Source: a virus
Length of the DNA stretch: 24,039 nt
Virus record (IMG/VR): IMGVR_UViG_3300032883_000219
Location: 1 to 24,039 of that record
Reading direction: 5' to 3' (one strand)
Positions 21,636 through 24,039 of the stretch are shown here, piece after piece; within the stretch, counting starts at the first letter, position 1, and each line of letters begins with the position of its first letter. The notes beneath the pieces were generated by a model. The model had not been told where the DNA came from and did no database searches. It saw nothing but the letters and a program-made list of their open reading frames with translations. The translations under genes were made by a program, and so were the position numbers.

Positions 21636-22090
21636 GGCCCCCTCATGTGTTTCTGCTGGTTGTGCTCGGAGTAGGTTGTGAAGATGTTCGACTTGCAGGT
21701 TTGGCAGTAGCCGATCGCGGATAAATTCTCGATGCGGATCGTGGTCTGCCGCGGCTTACCCTTGGCCTGGGTCACCTCGATCTCGATATGCTCCGGGTCG
21801 TCTTCGAAGACGAGTCCCCAATGCACGATCGCATCGAGAATGGGCTTGCAGGAGGCCACGAGGTTATCCGGATCCAGCAGCCTAGTTCTGACCTGGTGAA
21901 TGGCGATGAGGCACTTCGAACCGGGCTCGGGAGTTCCCGCATACGGGATCTGCGCCCGGATCTCCTGGATCCAGCTTTGAAAGTATTTCGATCGCCGCAT
22001 GAAGTGCATCCGCAGCAACCCGGACGGGCCGTTGGGGCCCACCGGGATTCTGGGAACCGTTATCCGAATTATGTCCGCACTCTGGGCCAT
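21617..22090 (-). CDS. RusA-like Holliday junction resolvase with C-terminal zinc finger
   Basis: 157 aa from ATG at 22090; the frame is open to TTG at 22138. RusA-type active-site residues are visible: D73, D75 and N76 in LLDPDNLVASCKPILDAI, D86 in the same helix, and D97/D98 in LVFEDDPEHI. These enzymes cut four-way junctions as dimers with Mg2+ during phage recombination. Unusual is a C-terminal C2H2-like unit (C129, C132, H143, H148) not typical of RusA. It lies near the NinG-like gene, which suggests a recombination module. Confidence 0.72.
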   Translation of the reverse strand: MAQSADIIRITVPRIPVGPNGPSGLLRMHFMRRSKYFQSWIQEIRAQIPYAGTPEPGSKCLIAIHQVRTRLLDPDNLVASCKPILDAIVHWGLVFEDDPEHIEIEVTQAKGKPRQTTIRIENLSAIGYCQTCKSNIFTTYSEHNQQKHMRGPCTLAR

Positions 22091-22139
22091 AGTCGTTATC
22101 AGATCCGACCCACCCACCCGAGAAGCTGCATCAGCCAAC

Positions 22140-22373
22140 CGGACTCTCGATCAAAAGGAGAACCATCGCGACCGGAAAGGGGGGATGGATCGAGAGCCTG
22201 GCAAAATGATGTGCTGGACAGGCTGTGCAAAAGGAACGATATCGAAATCCTTTCCTGAGTAACGGGCGCCCGGAATCCGCACGGAATCCAGGCGCCCCCT
22301 CTCATGACCAGATTGATTCTTGCTCCGCCTACCGCGGGGCCCTGCATCCCCTGGCGCACGCCAGGGAATACCG
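22140..22373. other. intergenic stretch with inverted repeats, no confident gene
   Basis: No reading frame here looks convincingly coding on either strand. Two inverted repeats are present: GGGCGCC/GGCGCCC at 22264-22270 and 22291-22297, whose loop holds CGGAATCC twice, and an 18-bp near-perfect palindrome, CCCTGGCG-CA-CGCCAGGG, at 22349-22366. No T-run follows either. It could be structured RNA or a protein site. Confidence 0.45.
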
Positions 22374-22559
22374 TTATATCTTCCAAGCCAGGTACGCAAC
22401 GTAGGACACGAAAGCAACCCAAAGGAGGATGGAAATCAGTACTCCGCGATGTCTTTGGATGAATGCGCGTATTTTGATTCTCCGCCAAACGTAGTTGCGT
22501 GGGCGCTGCCGGCAGAAATCCATCGGGAGACTCTTTGACCTGGTCGCTTCATGCCGCAT
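22374..22559 (-). CDS. small basic single-pass membrane protein
   Basis: 61 aa. The N-terminal half is strongly basic (RNYVWRRIKIRAFIQRHRG), then a C-terminal transmembrane helix (VLISILLWVAFVSYVAYLAW). ATG at 22559 lies inside the last codons of the NinG-like gene, with GAGGCGG upstream. A tail-anchored or N-in topology is likely. Function unknown. Confidence 0.6.
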   Translation of the reverse strand: MRHEATRSKSLPMDFCRQRPRNYVWRRIKIRAFIQRHRGVLISILLWVAFVSYVAYLAWKI

Positions 22560-22899
22560 GTTTCCGCCTCAGCCAGGCGAGCACTCTCGATCGGTCGATC
22601 TTTACGACCTCCCGGGCCCGGCTTGCCAACGCATCAAAGCGCTCCTGTCCCAGACGCGCGACTTTCCAGTCCCGGTAGTGAATCGGGTGATGATCGAAAT
22701 AGTCGTGGCACTCGAAACACAACGCATCGCAATTTTCCGAGTCGAAGCGGACACTCTTATTGACCCGGCTGTGAAAGTGCGCGCAGTGAAGCATGTCACT
22801 CGCGTCCCCACCGAAATACCGCCCGCAACCCTGACAGGTCCAGTCGGCCATGCTCCTAATCACGTAGGAGAATCTATGATCGAGGGAGTCAAGCGGCAT
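22549..22899 (-). CDS. NinG-like HNH recombination protein
   Basis: 116 aa from ATG at 22899 (GGGAG upstream, overlap with previous stop). The core has CQGC (22-25), HCAHFHSR (38-45), VRFDSENCDALCFECHDYF (50-68) and later HYRDW, the layout of lambda NinG/Rap and related HNH proteins. Candidate zinc ligands are C22, C25, C61 and C64; catalytic His/Asn candidates are H41, N56 and H65. Such proteins act on recombination junctions. It lies 0.5 kb from the RusA-like gene. Confidence 0.7.
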   Translation of the reverse strand: MPLDSLDHRFSYVIRSMADWTCQGCGRYFGGDASDMLHCAHFHSRVNKSVRFDSENCDALCFECHDYFDHHPIHYRDWKVARLGQERFDALASRAREVVKIDRSRVLAWLRRKHAA

Positions 22900-23107
22900 T
22901 GGTCGTCTCCCGCGTCCCGTATAGCGCCTCATCGATGAGCTTTTGCATTCCGGGAATATCCTCCCGCAGCTCCGCGGCGACGATCTTGCGCGCCCACTCC
23001 TCCGCTTCGAGTCCGCTCAGCTTGCGATTACCTTCCATCAGCTGATCGCGCAGGCTTCGCAATTCCTCGAACTTCTCGCACCGGCATTCGAACGTTGTAC
23101 AGCTCAT
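22889..23107 (-). CDS. small helical protein with Cys cluster
   Basis: 72 aa from ATG at 23107 with GAGG upstream. The start (SCTTFECRCEKFEELRSL) has a Cys-rich patch, then a charged helical body (GLEAEEWARKIVAAEL, then IPGMQKLIDEALYG). It overlaps the NinG-like start by 11 nt. Not recognised. Confidence 0.55.
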   Translation of the reverse strand: MSCTTFECRCEKFEELRSLRDQLMEGNRKLSGLEAEEWARKIVAAELREDIPGMQKLIDEALYGTRETTNAA

Positions 23108-23111
23108 ATCC

Positions 23112-23321
23112 TCACCGAAACCCGGCCCTTTCACACCGTTCCAGGATCCGCTCCATCTGGGGCGTGATCCGAACATGAGGAGCTGCGATCAATTTCTTAT
23201 CCGACGGGCAATACTGATGCGCTGACGTCTTTGGCCCCATGTGAACGATTACCTCCCCGCAGCGGATCGCCTTGTTGCACCGCCGGCACCGTCCCCGAAA
23301 TCGTGCAATCTGTGTTTTCAT
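23112..23321 (-). CDS. small zinc-ribbon-like protein
   Basis: 69 aa from ATG at 23321, just after the previous stop (TGAGATG). It has CRRC (residues 12-15), then C21 in KAIRCGE and a later HQYC, a Cys/His arrangement often seen in phage proteins that may bind zinc. The C-terminus is helical (TPQMERILERCERAGF). Function unknown. Confidence 0.55.
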   Translation of the reverse strand: MKTQIARFRGRCRRCNKAIRCGEVIVHMGPKTSAHQYCPSDKKLIAAPHVRITPQMERILERCERAGFR

Positions 23322-23322
23322 C

Positions 23323-23511
23323 TCACGCGATCTCACGCTGTAAAACGCCAGTTTGCGCGACTTGACCATGCTTTCGTTGCCCGCGCAGGCCGGCGATGAT
23401 AAATCTCCGCACCAGGTAGGACGCCGGGCGATCCCGACGCTCCGCCGCCGCCTCCAGTTCGTTTTTGAGCTCCTCGGGAAGCCGAACATTGATGTTCTCG
23501 GTCTTTTTCAT
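23323..23511 (-). CDS. ribbon-helix-helix DNA-binding protein
   Basis: 62 aa. TENINVRLPEELKNELEAAA (residues 4-23) and RPASYLVRRFIIAGL (28-42) match the Arc/CopG ribbon-helix-helix fold, which binds DNA as a dimer through the N-terminal strand. It is an early gene just after the leftward regulator, so it may control the early operon or replication. Weak G-rich sequence precedes ATG at 23511. Confidence 0.72.
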   Translation of the reverse strand: MKKTENINVRLPEELKNELEAAAERRDRPASYLVRRFIIAGLRGQRKHGQVAQTGVLQREIA

Positions 23512-23556
23512 CGCACCATTTCCCAGGCCTCCGGAGGGGCAGAAGTCGGAGGAAAA

Positions 23557-23772
23557 TTAAGCTGTTTTCTGTTCCGTGTCGTCGATCACGAGGGAGGCCA
23601 GATCCATGCTCAGCGCATCTGCAATCTTGCGGATTGTCTCGGGCTTTCCGCCCGTTCCACGCTCGATATTTCCGATCGTCTTTGCAGTCACGCCAATGAG
23701 CTGCGCCAGACTACTTTTACTCAGACCTTTCTCCATTCGACGCCTCTGGATTCCATTCCTGTCATACCTCAT
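23557..23772 (-). CDS. XRE-family regulator (Cro-like), possibly leaderless
   Basis: 71 aa from ATG at 23772. The HTH core is SKSSLAQLIGVTAKTIGNIE (residues ~18-37), followed by GKPETIRKIADALSMDLASL. An ATG three codons earlier overlaps the -10 box, so it cannot be used with that promoter. From the promoter at 23780-23809 transcription would begin at or beside the ATG, giving little or no leader. It is divergent from the second XRE gene, as in lambda-type switches. Confidence 0.75.
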   Translation of the reverse strand: MRYDRNGIQRRRMEKGLSKSSLAQLIGVTAKTIGNIERGTGGKPETIRKIADALSMDLASLVIDDTEQKTA

Positions 23773-23779
23773 GACCAAC

Positions 23780-23809
23780 ATAATACTACATAACTATTAT
23801 AAATGTCAA
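23780..23809 (-). promoter_or_regulatory. strong sigma70 promoter for the leftward early operon
   Basis: On the minus strand TTGACA (23809-23804) and TATTAT (23785-23780) are 18 nt apart, with a perfect -35 box and a -10 matching 5/6. The surrounding ~75 bp is very AT-rich and separates the two divergent XRE genes, so it should hold their operators, though no clear repeated operator stands out. Confidence 0.75.
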
Positions 23810-23847
23810 GAGTTTTATATATATTAATGGAACAATCGGCCTAGATC

Positions 23848-24039
23848 ATGAACATTGGCCATAGAATCCGGGTCTTGCGAGAGCGTTCAGGAAAATCTCA
23901 GGAAAAACTTGCTGACGATGCCGGTCTGAGTCGCGAGGCCATTGCCGCGATAGAACAGGGAAGGCAACGCAATCCCAGGCTCATGACCCTTCGCGCAATA
24001 GTCACGGCTTGCGGCTGCAGCATGAATGACCTATTTCCC
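23848..24039 (+). CDS. XRE-family repressor (partial, runs off right edge)
   Basis: 64 codons visible from ATG at 23848. The HTH is KSQEKLADDAGLSREAIAAI (residues ~15-34), with GRQRNPRLMTLRAIV after it, typical of CI-like N-terminal domains. It is the only clear plus-strand gene here and faces away from the leftward operon, the place of a lysogeny repressor. Whether it has a cleavable C-terminal peptidase domain is outside the window. A short single-domain regulator is possible. Confidence 0.72.
   Translation, partial: MNIGHRIRVLRERSGKSQEKLADDAGLSREAIAAIEQGRQRNPRLMTLRAIVTACGCSMNDLFP

Noticed and set aside
22099-22488. 129-codon minus-strand frame over the gap and the 61-aa membrane gene
   Set aside because: Overlaps two better-supported genes and its composition is not protein-like; the 22140-22373 part remains unassigned.

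Overview
The window looks like part of a temperate tailed phage (Caudoviricetes, probably podovirus-like) from a G+C-rich bacterial host. Almost every gene lies on the minus strand in one tightly packed leftward array, with ATGA, GTGA, TGATG and TAATG overlaps and GGAGG-type ribosome binding sites. The single clear plus-strand gene is a repressor-like gene cut by the right edge. Host taxonomy cannot be read from the sequence; the only host clue is a tRNA-Arg(UCG)-like 3' half at the attachment site.

Layout from right to left, which is the direction of transcription. (1) 23.5-24.0 kb: a lambda-like switch of two divergent XRE regulators around an AT-rich promoter/operator region. (2) 18.8-23.5 kb: early genes. 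These are a ribbon-helix-helix protein, many small zinc-ribbon proteins, a NinG-like HNH protein, a RusA-like resolvase, a C2H2-finger protein and a pair of phage proteins of unknown role. (3) 17.1-18.7 kb: excisionase, tyrosine integrase and the attachment site. (4) 14.9-17.0 kb: a candidate Acb2/Tad1-like cyclic-nucleotide sponge, an HNH-like protein, a lambda O-type initiator with iterons inside its own gene, an excisionase-like HTH and a zinc ribbon. (5) 1-14.8 kb: the late morphogenesis operon. It has a candidate sigma70 promoter with phased upstream boxes, small and large terminase, small accessory genes including a GNAT-like protein, a portal with a zinc ribbon, two probable decoration proteins, scaffold, major capsid protein, an adaptor, and a large tail protein that runs off the left edge.

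Phage genes lie on both sides of the tRNA-derived attachment site. The sequence therefore represents an unintegrated (circular or permuted) phage genome, not a prophage joined to host DNA.

The observations most worth checking are five. A 32-bp exact repeat breaks a small gene; removing 31 nt restores a reading frame that ends exactly at the next gene. An Acb2/Tad1-like anti-defence candidate lies beside attP. 10-bp-phased TTGGTT boxes occur at two loci, one just upstream of a candidate late promoter. An Ig-like module is shared by the adaptor and the tail protein. Three intrinsic terminators partition the capsid genes. No lysis genes, helicase loader, complete tRNA or CRISPR array is visible here.
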